A DNA stretch of 64,000 bases from Pseudanabaena sp. FACHB-1998 (GCF_014696355.1 NZ_JACJQA010000015.1:25279-89278), one strand, 5' to 3'. Shown: positions 1 to 8,187, counted from the first letter of the stretch. Notes: generated by a model from the letters alone, not told the origin. Numbers and translations: made by a program.

Positions 1-348
1 GAACGTCAAATCCATACTTATCCTGATGTGATGGTTGTGCCGCGTCCGATTCTGTTGCAAGAAGGGCGCAAGGATACAGTTACGCAACCAGTTTTTATTG
101 CTGAAGTATTATCTAATTCCACCAAAAATTATGATCGCAGTGAAAAGTTTGCTGATTACCGCACAATTCCAAGCTTTCAGGAATATTTATTAATTGATCA
201 GGCTAAACCTCATGTAGAGCGCTACATTAAGCAATCAGAACATCAATGGTTGTTTATCGAGTATGACAATTTAGAAGATCGGTTTATGCTGTCATCGATT
301 GATGTTGAAGTTAGCTTGGCAGATTTATACGAAAATATTGAGTTTTAA
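1..348 (+). CDS. Uma2 family endonuclease (DUF820), 5' end outside window
   Basis: The reading frame is open from base 1, so the gene begins upstream of the window. The visible 115 residues are the C-terminal half of a Uma2 protein: a TYPDVMVV stretch (the family's PDV motif, with the PD-(D/E)XK-like acidic residue), then IAEVLSNSTKNYDRSEKFADY and a YLLIDQ strand, which is the order seen in this restriction-endonuclease-like fold. Members are very abundant in cyanobacteria and their role is unproven; nuclease activity is inferred from the fold. Two further copies lie in this window (4266-4823 and 33228-33809). The stop codon directly abuts the ATG of the next gene, so the two may be cotranscribed. 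Confidence 0.85.
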   Translation, partial: ERQIHTYPDVMVVPRPILLQEGRKDTVTQPVFIAEVLSNSTKNYDRSEKFADYRTIPSFQEYLLIDQAKPHVERYIKQSEHQWLFIEYDNLEDRFMLSSIDVEVSLADLYENIEF

Positions 349-1044
349 ATGAATAAAGCTTTTACTTCTCAAAATGATGAATGGACAGAGGCGATCGCCC
401 CCGTCCAAAAGCGATACGATCGCGAATATCGCAATGAGGCGTTTGATTTACCTGCCGAGGTGGAATCAATGCCTTTATTTAGAGAATGGGTAAGCCATAC
501 ACTGTCGAGCAAAATTGCTTCACCTTTTTGGGAATTAGCTCAATTTCAAAAAAATCAAAGATGTTTGGATATTGGTTGTGGGGTTAGCTTTTTAATTTAT
601 CCTTGGCGCGATTGGGACGTAGTTTTTTATGGTCAAGAGGTGAGTTTTGTGGCGAAGGAAGCCCTAAATTCAAGGGGTTCGCAGCTTAACTCCAAATTAT
701 TTAAAGGGGTGCAGCATGGAGCCGCGCACCAGTTAAATTATGAAAATGCGATCTTCGATCGCGTTATTGCTACAGGGTTTAGTTGCTATTACCCTCTGAA
801 ATATTGGAAATTAGTATTGCAAGAAGCAAAGCGAGTATTAAAGCCCAATGGGGTTTTGATTTTTGATGCGATCGCCCCTGATTTAGAATTAGCAGAAAAT
901 TGGGCGATTTTAGAAACCTATTTAGGGGCTGAGGTATTTCTTACACCGCTTAATGAAATTACGGAGTTAGTGCAGTCCACAGGTGGCAAGATTACGGCGA
1001 AAAAAGATGGCTTGTTATTTTCGATGTATCGCGTCCAGTGGTAG
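349..1044 (+). CDS. Class I SAM-dependent methyltransferase
   Basis: A 231-residue protein with the Rossmann-type methyltransferase signature: motif I LDIGCGVSF (about residues 73-81) for S-adenosylmethionine binding, an acidic residue at the end of the next strand region, a motif around FDRVIATG, and VLKPNGVLIFD, the usual post-motif strand of class I (Methyltransf_11-like) enzymes. No substrate can be inferred. The start ATG immediately follows the stop of the Uma2 gene (zero spacing). It probably acts in the cytoplasm, since no signal peptide or membrane segment is seen. Confidence 0.8.
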   Translation: MNKAFTSQNDEWTEAIAPVQKRYDREYRNEAFDLPAEVESMPLFREWVSHTLSSKIASPFWELAQFQKNQRCLDIGCGVSFLIYPWRDWDVVFYGQEVSFVAKEALNSRGSQLNSKLFKGVQHGAAHQLNYENAIFDRVIATGFSCYYPLKYWKLVLQEAKRVLKPNGVLIFDAIAPDLELAENWAILETYLGAEVFLTPLNEITELVQSTGGKITAKKDGLLFSMYRVQW

Positions 1045-1122
1045 TAAGGATTGAGGCGATCCTTTAGGGGCTGCCAATGCACAATGTAATTTAGACTATT
1101 GAATCTATATAATGAGATTTAT

Positions 1123-1566
1123 ATGAATAATGCAAAATCCTTATATGAAACCGACTTTAATCTTTGGTTGACGGAAACTGTAAATTCATTAAGAACAGGC
1201 GCGATCGCCAACTTAGACTTGGAAAATCTTGCCGAAGAAATTGAGGATATGGGAAACAGCCGCAAAGATGCTCTAGAAAGTAATTTAATTAGGGTTTTGC
1301 AACATTTACTCAAATGGAAATATCAACCGCAAAAACGTACCAATAGTTGGAAAGCCTCAATTACTGAGCATTCTCTGCGATTAAATAAAGCTATAAAAAA
1401 AAGTCCTAGTCTTAAGCCTTATTTTGAATCCGTCTTTGCTGAGTGTTACCAAGATGCCAGATTAATTACTGCTCAGGAAACGGGATTAGAACTTTCTGTT
1501 TTTCCAGATATTTGTCCCTTCGCACTAGCAGATATTTTAAATCCTCATTATCTACCTGAAGATTAA
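1123..1566 (+). CDS. DUF29 family protein
   Basis: A 147-residue protein beginning MNNAKSLYETDFNLWL. The SLYETDFxLWL start, the central NLAEEIEDMGNSRKDALESNL and the RVLQHLLKWKYQP region are the hallmarks of the cyanobacterium-rich DUF29 family. An in-frame TTG exists 24 bases upstream (1099), but the ATG at 1123 gives the family's normal N-terminus and is preferred. The function is unknown; some DUF29 members are thought to be nuclease-associated, but nothing here proves it. A 262-base spacer with two palindromes follows. Confidence 0.8.
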   Translation: MNNAKSLYETDFNLWLTETVNSLRTGAIANLDLENLAEEIEDMGNSRKDALESNLIRVLQHLLKWKYQPQKRTNSWKASITEHSLRLNKAIKKSPSLKPYFESVFAECYQDARLITAQETGLELSVFPDICPFALADILNPHYLPED

Positions 1567-1613
1567 TTAAAATAAATGCAAAGTTCTGTTACTGCAATTT
1601 CTATGATTGGGAG

Positions 1614-1647
1614 TTATAGACAAGGGGCTTAAGCCCCTTGTCTATAA
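1614..1647. repeat. Perfect 34-bp palindrome with TATAG...CTATA ends
   Basis: A loopless perfect palindrome (17-base arms), core GGGGCTTAAGCCCC, with outer ends TTATAGAC / GTCTATAA. The ends match the TATAG...CTATA rule of the larger miniature elements in this window, and it lies 4 bases from one of them. Confidence 0.85.
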
Positions 1648-1650
1648 AGC

Positions 1651-1735
1651 TATAGTCACCTTTGGACACCAAAACCAATAAGCGAGTGGCGGCGCTTCGC
1701 GCCGCCACTCGCTTATTGGTTTTCATACAGCTATA
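1651..1735. mobile_element. Family A palindromic miniature element (MITE-like)
   Basis: An 85-bp element beginning TATAGTCACC and ending CAGCTATA, with a perfect 25-base stem at 1671-1723 around the conserved core GGCGGCGC-TTC-GCGCCGCC. The flanking TA dinucleotides could be target duplications. No coding capacity is seen. The closest relatives lie at 4103, 43639 and 60637. Confidence 0.75.
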
Positions 1736-1828
1736 GATGGTTTTAGTGGTACAAAATTGCTCGGTGCAGTCAATAATTAAGCAAGTAATAAACAAATTAA
1801 ACCAAGTAACTTTAGGCGCATAAAATTT

Positions 1829-2116
1829 ATGTCTGATAATTCTTCAACGACGGGTGCTGATGCGATTGATGTGGCGATCGCACAGGGACTTGATTTTGAT
1901 GGCACACCCATCGACCCCAAAAAGCTTGATTTATACAGTAGTGTTATGGCTCTAGAAGCTGGTCGTCAACGCAGTGGCGTAACTAATACCATGCGATCGC
2001 GCATTGTCCGTATTGGCGCAAAGCACATTCCTCAAGATGAGCTTAATCAAAAATTATTAGAGGCAGGTTTTGCCCCACTTAAGGATAAAGATGTTGCTTA
2101 CTATTACAACAAGTAA
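1829..2116 (+). CDS. Small conserved cyanobacterial protein (possibly DUF4090)
   Basis: A 95-residue acidic-to-neutral soluble protein with no signal or membrane segment. The stretch EAGRQRSGVTNTMRSRIVRIGAKH followed by LNQKLLEAGFAPLKDKD looks like a strongly conserved core that I recognise from small cyanobacterium-specific proteins. DUF4090 is my best guess for the family, from memory. No function can be assigned. It stands alone between two palindrome clusters, so it is probably a single-gene unit. Confidence 0.6.
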   Translation: MSDNSSTTGADAIDVAIAQGLDFDGTPIDPKKLDLYSSVMALEAGRQRSGVTNTMRSRIVRIGAKHIPQDELNQKLLEAGFAPLKDKDVAYYYNK

Positions 2117-2132
2117 TGTACGTCCTTCTCTT

Positions 2133-2175
2133 CCTAGAAAGTGATGCGGCGCGAAGCGCCGCATCACTTTCTAGG
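2133..2175. repeat. Palindrome, 20-bp arms, GCGGCGC-GAA-GCGCCGC core
   Basis: Perfect 20-base arms with loop GAA directly downstream of the small gene at 1829. It shares the family core, but its outer arms (CCTAGAAAGTGAT) are unlike other copies. No T-tract follows, so it is not a canonical terminator. Confidence 0.85.
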
Positions 2176-2213
2176 GTTTTAGGAATTAGATACCGTCATA
2201 GGCTTGCTGCATG

Positions 2214-2260
2214 GAAATAATTAATGGTTCGGGGCTTTGCCCCGAACCATTAATTATTTC
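2214..2260. repeat. Palindrome, 22-bp arms, GGGGC-TTT-GCCCC core
   Basis: Perfect 22-base arms with loop TTT. The outer arms are AT-rich (GAAATAATTAATGG). It is 38 bases after the preceding palindrome and upstream of the L,D-transpeptidase gene. Confidence 0.85.
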
Positions 2261-2318
2261 TACATGATTTGGCGTAGATAACTTAGGTTTGGGCATAATT
2301 GAGGTAGGCAAATTTTCA

Positions 2319-2843
2319 ATGAATATGTTTAAGTACTGTCCCGCTAAACTAAGAGCTTCCGCACTTTTGCTATTTCTGTCCCTCTTTTTGATAGGAGTTA
2401 GTGATAGCCTTACGACAGATATGGCGATCGCCCAAACCTCTCGGCGTAGTAATAGTGCGCGCGATCGCGATATCGAATTACTCAGGCGATCGGGGCAACG
2501 CTGGATTGAAATTCGTCTTAGAAGTCAAAGACTTTTAGCATGGCAAGGTAATCAGTTAGTTTATGCAGTCGTAGTCTCTACGGGCAAAAGTGCTACACCA
2601 ACGCCCAAAGGTATTTTTAAAATTCAGACTAAATACCCTACCGCCAGAATGCAGGGTGAAGACTACAACGTCCCAGATGTCCCAAATGTGATGTACTACA
2701 GTGGCAACTATGCAATTCATGGCGCTTATTGGCATAGAAGCTTTGGTATTCCGATCAGTCATGGCTGTACTAACGTTGCCCCAGACCACGCTGCATGGCT
2801 CTATCGTTGGGCTTCGGTGGGAACTACGGTGGTGGTGCGCTAG
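2319..2843 (+). CDS. L,D-transpeptidase (YkuD domain), exported
   Basis: A 174-residue protein with an N-terminal hydrophobic signal (LLLFLSLFLIGV, about residues 17-28) ending near an AIAQ signal-peptidase-like site, then a YkuD catalytic domain. The motif HGAYWHRSFGIPISHGCTNV contains the conserved His and the S-H-G-C-x-N catalytic cysteine block. The family makes 3-3 peptidoglycan cross-links or attaches proteins to peptidoglycan in the periplasm. It is a minimal version without LysM or PG-binding modules. The ATG at 2319 is chosen over an upstream TTG at 2289 because it places the signal peptide normally. Confidence 0.88.
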   Translation: MNMFKYCPAKLRASALLLFLSLFLIGVSDSLTTDMAIAQTSRRSNSARDRDIELLRRSGQRWIEIRLRSQRLLAWQGNQLVYAVVVSTGKSATPTPKGIFKIQTKYPTARMQGEDYNVPDVPNVMYYSGNYAIHGAYWHRSFGIPISHGCTNVAPDHAAWLYRWASVGTTVVVR

Positions 2844-2981
2844 GGCTAAGCATCCCCTTTTGCTAAATAAAACTTAACGACTTAGAAATAGACAGAGACG
2901 ATCGCCTCACAGTAACCTAGAGACGATATCTGTAATCATTTTATTTTTCAAATTACAGTCTTTAGGAATAAGGATAAAACT

Positions 2982-3173
2982 ATGGCAGTTGCACGTGGTT
3001 CCAAGGTTCGCATTTTGCGTAAAGAGTCCTACTGGTATCGTGAAGTCGGTACTGTAGCTTCTGTTGATAAAAGCGGCATCATTTATCCAGTGATCGTTCG
3101 CTTTGACAGCGTAAATTACTCTAATGTCGCAACTAATAACTTTGCGATCGATGAAGTCGAAGAAGTCGCTTAG
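2982..3173 (+). CDS. psaE: Photosystem I reaction centre subunit IV (PsaE)
   Basis: A 63-residue protein with the SH3-like PsaE sequence: [21 protein letters not shown], then [13 protein letters not shown] and [11 protein letters not shown]. PsaE sits on the stromal/cytoplasmic face of photosystem I, helps dock ferredoxin and supports cyclic electron flow. The length is normal for cyanobacteria. The gene is monocistronic: about 140 bases of spacer upstream and a strong intrinsic terminator 13 bases after the stop. This gene by itself identifies the organism as an oxygenic phototroph. Confidence 0.97.
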   Translation: MAVARGSKVRILRKESYWYREVGTVASVDKSGIIYPVIVRFDSVNYSNVATNNFAIDEVEEVA

Positions 3174-3186
3174 ATTCTTCTAACCT

Positions 3187-3229
3187 AAAAAAGCTACAAT
3201 CTTTGCATAGCAAAGATTGTAGCTTTTTT
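3187..3229 (+). terminator. Intrinsic terminator of psaE
   Basis: A perfect 20-base stem (AAAAAAGCTACAATCTTTGC and its complement) with loop ATA, ending in six T and following the psaE stop by 13 bases. Its A-tract and T-tract make it potentially bidirectional. It differs from the palindromic elements, which lack T-tracts. Confidence 0.85.
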
Positions 3230-3237
3230 ATTGAATA

Positions 3238-4107
3238 ATGCCTGAATTACCAGAAGTTGAGACGGTTCGGATTGGTTTAAATGAAAATACGTTAGGTTGG
3301 CAAATTGAAGGTGGTGAAATATTGCTACCCCGTGCGATCGCCTATCCTGAAAATTCCCAAGCTTTTTTAGATTCGCTAATTGGGGCAGAGTTTATCGAAT
3401 GGCAGCGACGGGGAAAATATTTAATTGCTAAGTTATCTCAAGGCAATCAATTAGGAGTGCATTTACGAATGACGGGGAGTTTGCTCTGGTGCGATCGCGA
3501 TGAAACTTTGGGCAAGCATACACGAGTACGACTTTTTTTAAAGGAAAAGGTCAAGGGGAAAAAGGAAAAAGGTTTAGGTCAAAGAGAATTGCGTTTTGAT
3601 GATCAGCGTACCTTTGGCAAAATGTGGTGGGTTCCCTCTGGACAACCGACAGAATCAGTGATTACGGGACTACAAAAACTAGGCTTAGAGCCTTTTGATG
3701 CGGCTTTTACTCCCGAACATTTAGCGACCCAATTAAGCCGTAGTGGTCGCCCTATTAAGACTGTCCTGCTCGATCAAGAAACTGTGGCAGGTATTGGCAA
3801 TATTTATGCTGATGAGTCATTATTTTTAGGGAAAATCCATCCCCAAAAAGCGGCGAATTCTCTTAACTCAGAACAGGTAAAAGCTTTACATCAAGGAATT
3901 ATTAAATCCCTGAGTGATGGAATTGCGAAAGGTGGCACAACGTTTAGCTCGTTTCAAAATGTCGCAGGGCTGAAGGGAAATTACATTGATACGGCTTGGG
4001 TATTTCGACGGACAGGTCAGCCTTGTAATGTATGTGGTACTAGTATTTCCAAAATTAAGCTCGGTGGGCGATCGACGCATTTTTGTGCTCAATGCCAAAT
4101 TTTATAG
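3238..4107 (+). CDS. mutM: Formamidopyrimidine-DNA glycosylase (MutM/Fpg)
   Basis: A 289-residue base-excision repair enzyme that removes oxidised purines such as 8-oxoguanine. The N-terminus MPELPEVETVR provides the catalytic Pro and Glu; YADESLF and the C-terminal zinc finger (CNVCG...CAQC) are intact. A Lys/Gly-rich insert (KEKVKGKKEKGLGQ, about residues 101-114) interrupts the domain between the HLRMTGSL strand and LRFDDQRTFG, a low-complexity expansion also seen at the end of hsdS. The TAG stop codon lies in the TATAGCTG end of an inserted palindromic element, so the element supplies the stop. Confidence 0.95.
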   Translation: MPELPEVETVRIGLNENTLGWQIEGGEILLPRAIAYPENSQAFLDSLIGAEFIEWQRRGKYLIAKLSQGNQLGVHLRMTGSLLWCDRDETLGKHTRVRLFLKEKVKGKKEKGLGQRELRFDDQRTFGKMWWVPSGQPTESVITGLQKLGLEPFDAAFTPEHLATQLSRSGRPIKTVLLDQETVAGIGNIYADESLFLGKIHPQKAANSLNSEQVKALHQGIIKSLSDGIAKGGTTFSSFQNVAGLKGNYIDTAWVFRRTGQPCNVCGTSISKIKLGGRSTHFCAQCQIL

Positions 4108-4218
4108 CTGTTGCCATTCTTGTTAAGACACAAACCCAGAAAACGAGTTGCGGCGCGAAGCGCCGCAACTCGTTTTCTGGGTTTTGGGTTGTCCTGAGAC
4201 AAGTGACTAAAGCTATTT
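4103..4218. mobile_element. Family A miniature element abutting mutM
   Basis: About 116 bp. The left end TATAGCTGTTGCCA overlaps the mutM stop codon; the right end AGCTATT is slightly decayed. The central perfect 25-base stem (4132-4184) has core TTGCGGCGC-GAA-GCGCCGCAA. The left end agrees with the right end (reverse complement) of the copy at 60637-60751. Confidence 0.75.
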
Positions 4219-4265
4219 AAAGCGATCGCCTCTTACCAAAATCAATAAGCTAAAGACTTAGCCAG

Positions 4266-4823
4266 CTAAAGACTTAGCCAGCTAAAGACTTGCTCAACCG
4301 TTAGTTCCAAATCAATTCCTGTAAGAACTGGTAAGCGATCGCTATAGGTAAATTCTTTAACGCGGCGATCGCTATCCACTACCAAAATACTTTCATCCTC
4401 GGCATCAAGTAACCAACCTAGCTCAGAGCCATGTTCCGCACAATGTAAGAGTTTCCCTAAAACTTGTTTATACTTTTGATCTGGAGATAGAATTTCAATT
4501 GCCCAATCAGGATAGATTTCAAAACGGTTAGCGATGCGTCCCGACGGCAAACGCGGGATTCTTTCCCAACGAAATATAGCTATCTCTGGGACGATCGCTA
4601 ACCCACCAAAAACACAGCGCAACTCTGGAAAGGCTTTGGCAATTTTCTGTGGTTTCGCGATTTGATTAATAGTTTCGCAAAGATCAATCTGAAGTTGACT
4701 ATGTTCACCTTGGGGCATAGTTTTTTGAGTGATTTGTCCATTAATAAATTCAGAGGCAGGTTTAGTTTCTGGCAATTGCAAAAACTCATCTATAGTTATG
4801 GGTCTAATTGCTGTCACAGTCAT
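4266..4823 (-). CDS. Uma2 family endonuclease (DUF820)
   Basis: A complete 185-residue Uma2 protein. It starts MTVTAIRPITIDEFLQLPETKPASEFINGQ (the usual T(I/V)DEFLxLP...xEFIxG opening), and carries YPDWAIEILSPDQ, the family's PDxxxEILSP active-site region of a PD-(D/E)XK-like fold. The role is unproven; these proteins occur in dozens of copies in many cyanobacteria. It sits alone on the minus strand, with its 3' end facing the mutM-linked element. A short tandem repeat TAGCCAGCTAAAGACT at its 3' end (about 4259-4290) duplicates its terminal codons region. Confidence 0.88.
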   Translation of the reverse strand: MTVTAIRPITIDEFLQLPETKPASEFINGQITQKTMPQGEHSQLQIDLCETINQIAKPQKIAKAFPELRCVFGGLAIVPEIAIFRWERIPRLPSGRIANRFEIYPDWAIEILSPDQKYKQVLGKLLHCAEHGSELGWLLDAEDESILVVDSDRRVKEFTYSDRLPVLTGIDLELTVEQVFSWLSL

Positions 4824-5404
4824 AGCCTTATGCCCTAAAAAACTTCCTTGATATTAACAGCGATTCCCTATCTCATTTGTATAAACAGCGATCGTGATTA
4901 TTTAATCCCTACAGTCGCTATTTCATAAGCCTAATTCCGATGGGCGATCGCTAGAACAAATACTTGTCCTATCCCTTATAGCCCTTTGCAATAACTCTTT
5001 TAAGTAGCTAGGCAAAATTAAAGATAAAACCCCAAAAGCTGTGGCACACGCGCAGTGTGCGCCACAGCTTTTAGGTCTGGGTTTTTAATTATGCCCAGCT
5101 ACTTACAAATTATTTAAGATTGAAATAAACCGATCTTTGTATCGCAAAGGACTTGACAAGCCTCTGTATTTATCTATCCATTTAAAAGCCCATAAATTAA
5201 GTACTTAAACTATGGATGTAATAGAGAAAAATTGATGCGATCGCCTAAGTATTTAACTGGAATTGAACTTAGATTTGTCAGCCAATTTACTTACACTAAA
5301 ATATGTCTACTCATAGACAATATAAGCTAATCTTAAGGTTGTGTGATGTGAGCATAATTGCTTGTCCATAAAGCAAGTAAATATTTAATGAGTGATAGCG
5401 AGTT
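4824..5404. other. 581-bp intergenic region with one family B element
   Basis: A divergent gap between the minus-strand Uma2 gene and the plus-strand oxidoreductase. It contains the palindromic element at 5001-5105 and AT-rich DNA in which promoters of both genes must lie. I see no reading frame or RNA gene here. Confidence 0.5.
5001..5105. mobile_element. Family B palindromic miniature element
   Basis: A 105-bp element with imperfect terminal inverted repeats TAAGTAGCTAGGCAAAATTA and (reverse complement of the right end) TAAGTAGCTGGGCATAATTA. The inner stem is AAAAGCTGTGGC...GCCACAGCTTTT with a CACACGCGCAGTGTG centre that has lost a GC pair on one side. Related copies are at 12331, 13429 and 56495. 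Confidence 0.75.
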
Positions 5405-7393
5405 ATGAGCGGTCAAACAGAGAAACCAGAAGATACAAACGATCGCAGCGATCAAAACATAGAAAATCAACCAAAACAAGCATTTAAGCCTAAAGTGCGG
5501 TTTATTTTTTTAATGCTGTTTATGGGTGTAGTCCTAAGCGGTGCGGCGGCAAGGACTTGGCAGATCATCGGCAACCAAAAGCCACCTGTAGAACCGATCG
5601 CCCAAACTCCTGATGCATCGATTCCTCCTTATGATCGCAATGGATTCCCAAATCTCAATCCACCAGCCCCAGCCGATGCGGAAGTATGGGAATGTGATGT
5701 GGCGATCGTTGGCGGATCTCTAGGGGGAGTCGCCGCTGCCTATCACTCAATGAAAACGGGAGCAACAACTTGCCTTATCGAACTTACACCGATGCTCGGC
5801 GGACAGGTGAGTTCGCAGGGAGTAAGTGCGATCGATGAATCCTTACTTATGCGCTATCGCCAACAATTTCCGCTTAGTTGGACGCATTTCAAAAATATTA
5901 TCGCCAGCCAGCCAGCCTTACCTGATAAATATTCCTATCTCAAGCCGGGAGCTGTGGTAGCGGATACGAATAGTTGCTGGGTAGGCAATCTTTGCTTCAC
6001 TCCCTATTCAGGAGAACTCGCTTCCGAAGAGTTTTTGCGCGAGTCGCAACGATCATCTCCTAAAAGTCGATGGGAAACTCAAATCGCCTTTAAGGGCGCA
6101 ACTTTTAATGAGAAAGGCGATCGCATTACCGCCATTCATGCAGTAAGAAGGATTCCCCGCGATCCTAACTATCTCTCTCAAGGTCGTTTGTCTCGCGAAC
6201 TCAAAAGCTGGTTTAACTGGAATCCTGACGAAACCTTTGATAAAAAAGCTATTCGCTTACAGCCTCCCGCAGGTAAGCAAATGATCGTGATTGACTCCAC
6301 CGACACCGCCGAATTGATTGCTTGGGCAAATATTCCCCATCGACTCGGTTCGGAAGGATTTAGCACTACAGGTGAAGTTCATGCGGTCGCCGACAATCCC
6401 GAATGTACCCAAGCCTTTACCTTTCCCTTTGTCCTCAAAATTGCCGATGACGAAGGGCGATCGCTCAAGGAATTACGCAAAGTGCAGCCCGGATTTTCCC
6501 GTGAAGAGCATCGCAAAGACTACGACTTAGGTAGATTTCCGATGTTTGAAGGCAATAGCGTATTTAACTATCGCCGCATTGTCAGCATGAAGCGCGATGA
6601 CCCCTTTAAGGCAACTCCTGCCAAGGGCGACATGACCGTCATTAACTGGAATCGTGGCAATGATTGGGGAATTATGAATCCGCCGCTGATTTTGACTGAT
6701 CAACAAATTCGCGATTCAGGTCAACAGCAAAACTGGTTAGGAGGCTTAAATACGAAAGCGCTTAAAGATGGTGAAAATCATGCCCTTCTATTTGCAGAAT
6801 GGTTGATGGATAAATACGCTTCAACAGAGTTTCCGATTCGGATGATGTCAGGTCCTGACAGCCCCATGCCAACTCAATCAGGATTAAGTATGTATCCCTA
6901 TATTCGCGAAGGTCGGCGGATTTTAGGGCGTTCTGCCTATGGTCAGCCAGTGTTTTTCATGCGTGAGCAGGACATTCGCAATGATATGGAAGGTGGACGT
7001 AGTTTTAATGCGACTTCCATTGGCTTAACCCACTATGCGATCGATATGCATGGCTGTCGCTATCGCAATTGGGAACCATCCAAGGCTCCAAGCTCAGCGC
7101 CCGCCAATGAAGACAAAGTCCGTCCAATTATTCTGCCCTTTGAAAGCTTGATTCCACAGCGTATTGATAATTTGCTGATGGGTGGTAAAGCGATGGCAGT
7201 TAGTCACATCGTAAATGGAGCAACCCGTATTCATGTGGGCGAATGGTCAGCAGGGGCTGCCGCAGGTGCATCGGCAGCATGGATTTTGGCGCAGGACGAT
7301 CCTAGCTTAACGCCGCAAGCGATTCTTGATCGCGGCAAGATCAAGGACTTGCAAGCCCATTTGCGATCGCAGGGTCTTCTAATAGATTGGTAA
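5405..7393 (+). CDS. FAD-dependent oxidoreductase, membrane-anchored
   Basis: A 662-residue protein. A basic/polar N-terminus is followed by one hydrophobic segment (FIFLMLFMGVVLSGAAA, about residues 34-50), then a Rossmann dinucleotide site CDVAIVGGSLGGVAAAYHS (about 98-116) and IELTPMLGGQVSSQG, typical of the FAD_oxidored family (FAD-dependent oxidoreductases annotated near xanthan lyase-like proteins). The C-terminal part has an MGGKAMAVSHI...GEWSAGAAAGASA segment, the second FAD contact in this group. The single anchor suggests a periplasmic catalytic domain. The substrate is unknown. The stop codon TAA is the first triplet of a family C repeat. Confidence 0.78.
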   Translation: MSGQTEKPEDTNDRSDQNIENQPKQAFKPKVRFIFLMLFMGVVLSGAAARTWQIIGNQKPPVEPIAQTPDASIPPYDRNGFPNLNPPAPADAEVWECDVAIVGGSLGGVAAAYHSMKTGATTCLIELTPMLGGQVSSQGVSAIDESLLMRYRQQFPLSWTHFKNIIASQPALPDKYSYLKPGAVVADTNSCWVGNLCFTPYSGELASEEFLRESQRSSPKSRWETQIAFKGATFNEKGDRITAIHAVRRIPRDPNYLSQGRLSRELKSWFNWNPDETFDKKAIRLQPPAGKQMIVIDSTDTAELIAWANIPHRLGSEGFSTTGEVHAVADNPECTQAFTFPFVLKIADDEGRSLKELRKVQPGFSREEHRKDYDLGRFPMFEGNSVFNYRRIVSMKRDDPFKATPAKGDMTVINWNRGNDWGIMNPPLILTDQQIRDSGQQQNWLGGLNTKALKDGENHALLFAEWLMDKYASTEFPIRMMSGPDSPMPTQSGLSMYPYIREGRRILGRSAYGQPVFFMREQDIRNDMEGGRSFNATSIGLTHYAIDMHGCRYRNWEPSKAPSSAPANEDKVRPIILPFESLIPQRIDNLLMGGKAMAVSHIVNGATRIHVGEWSAGAAAGASAAWILAQDDPSLTPQAILDRGKIKDLQAHLRSQGLLIDW

Positions 7394-7487
7394 TACCAAT
7401 TTACAAAAGTGTGCCAACACTTTTGTAAATTAAAACCCCCAAGATAAATGGCGGCGCTTTGCGCCGCCATTTATCTTGGGGGTGGTA
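7391..7487. mobile_element. Family C repeat with internal palindrome
   Basis: Starts TAATACCAATTTACAAAAG, forms a 15-base stem (7398-7431), then a 23-base perfect stem (7435-7483) with core GGCGGCGC-TTT-GCGCCGCC, and ends near TGGTAAG, an imperfect complement of the start. The first 45 bases recur with few changes at 60771-60815. The initial TAA is the stop codon of the oxidoreductase. Confidence 0.7.
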
Positions 7488-7506
7488 AGCGCAAAGTTCT
7501 GCCGAT

Positions 7507-7818
7507 CTATTGAGCTTTGCTGAAAACACTTGTAAATACTTGCTTAATCGTGAGTAATACTAATCCCACGGCGATTACAGCAAAAATCATCGTGGCTCCC
7601 GTACCGATAGATAGTAGTAAAGTACGGACAAGGGTTGATAAACGATTTGCCAACGTATTTGTTGTTTGCAAAGGCGCAGTTGCGAGCTTATGCGCCACCA
7701 TGTTCGTAAAAGCGTAAAGCCCAGTGGCAAGAGTAGCGGCGATCGCTGCGCCCGTTAAATTTTTAAAGGGAGATGGAGGCGTATCTGTGGGTGTGGGGAG
7801 ATTGGCTTCTTCAGGCAT
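7507..7818 (-). CDS. DUF3082 family membrane protein
   Basis: A 103-residue protein starting MPEEANLPTP. After a Pro/Thr-rich tail come two hydrophobic helices (LTGAAIAATLATGLYAFT and MIFAVIAVGLVLLTI) separated by ANRLSTLVRTLLLSIGTG. This arrangement matches the DUF3082 family of small two-helix membrane proteins of cyanobacteria and plastids, function unknown. An upstream in-frame ATG at 7866 would add 16 residues that are partly encoded by a hairpin (7844-7876) and look non-native, so the inner start is chosen. Confidence 0.75.
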   Translation of the reverse strand: MPEEANLPTPTDTPPSPFKNLTGAAIAATLATGLYAFTNMVAHKLATAPLQTTNTLANRLSTLVRTLLLSIGTGATMIFAVIAVGLVLLTIKQVFTSVFSKAQ

Positions 7819-7888
7819 ATTCTTTGAAAGATAAAGCTTTTGGCTGTAGATGTATGACAATGCCATACATCTACAGGGCTAAAAAACA

Positions 7889-7913
7889 TATAGAGGCGCA
7901 TTGCGCCTCTATA
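7889..7913. repeat. 25-bp palindrome TATAGAGGCGCA-T-TGCGCCTCTATA
   Basis: The smallest member of the TATAG...CTATA set: perfect 12-base arms with a one-base centre. It is composed almost entirely of the conserved end and GGCGC core. Confidence 0.8.
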
Positions 7914-8034
7914 ATATTGCTGTTTTTGCTTCCTTACGACCTGCGATCGCAAAAAATTTATTTAAACAGCTAAAAATCTTAATATCATTGACCACAAAAT
8001 GGTTTAAGATATCCGCACTCAACACAAAAATGCT

Positions 8035-8063
8035 AGTCCCACTGGAAACGGTGGGATTTCTTT
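8035..8063 (+). terminator. Terminator-like hairpin, possible small RNA end
   Basis: Stem AGTCCCAC / GTGGGATT with an 8-base loop, followed by a T-rich run. No plus-strand gene precedes it, so it could end an unannotated small RNA starting in the 7.92-8.02 kb region. A CACTCAACACAAAAA stretch precedes it. This resembles, but does not match, the conserved unpaired ACUCCUCACAC of the cyanobacterial RNA Yfr1. Confidence 0.3.
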
Positions 8064-8149
8064 TATCATTGCATAAATGTCTGTGCGATGCGACAAAAAT
8101 TTGTATGCATAAAAACAAGGAAGTAGCAGTTCTACTTCCTTAAACCCCA

Positions 8150-8186
8150 AAAAATAAGGGCGGCGCGAAGCGCCGTCCTTATTTTT
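8150..8186. repeat. Palindrome at the 3' end of uvrA
   Basis: 17-base arms (AAAAATAAGGGCGGCGC and a complement with one wobble), loop GAA, one base beyond the uvrA stop. On the uvrA strand it ends in a T-run, so it may terminate uvrA transcription. Confidence 0.75.
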
Positions 8187-8187
8187 G

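Larger units (their letters stand above)
7819..8187. other. Intergenic region with hairpins and a terminator-like site
   Basis: Holds a 13-base stem at 7844-7876, a TATAG-type palindrome at 7889-7913, an isolated terminator-like hairpin at 8035-8063, a 10-base stem at 8117-8141 (AAGGAAGTAG) and the palindrome at 8150-8186. No protein gene is supported. Confidence 0.5.

Noticed and set aside
1601..1795. A 64-codon minus-strand frame between 1601 and 1795
   Set aside because: It lies wholly in two palindromic elements and AT-rich spacer, with no similarity to a known protein.
8015..8063. The cyanobacterial small RNA Yfr1
   Set aside because: Its nearly invariant ACUCCUCACAC core is not present; only a loosely similar CACTCAACAC occurs.
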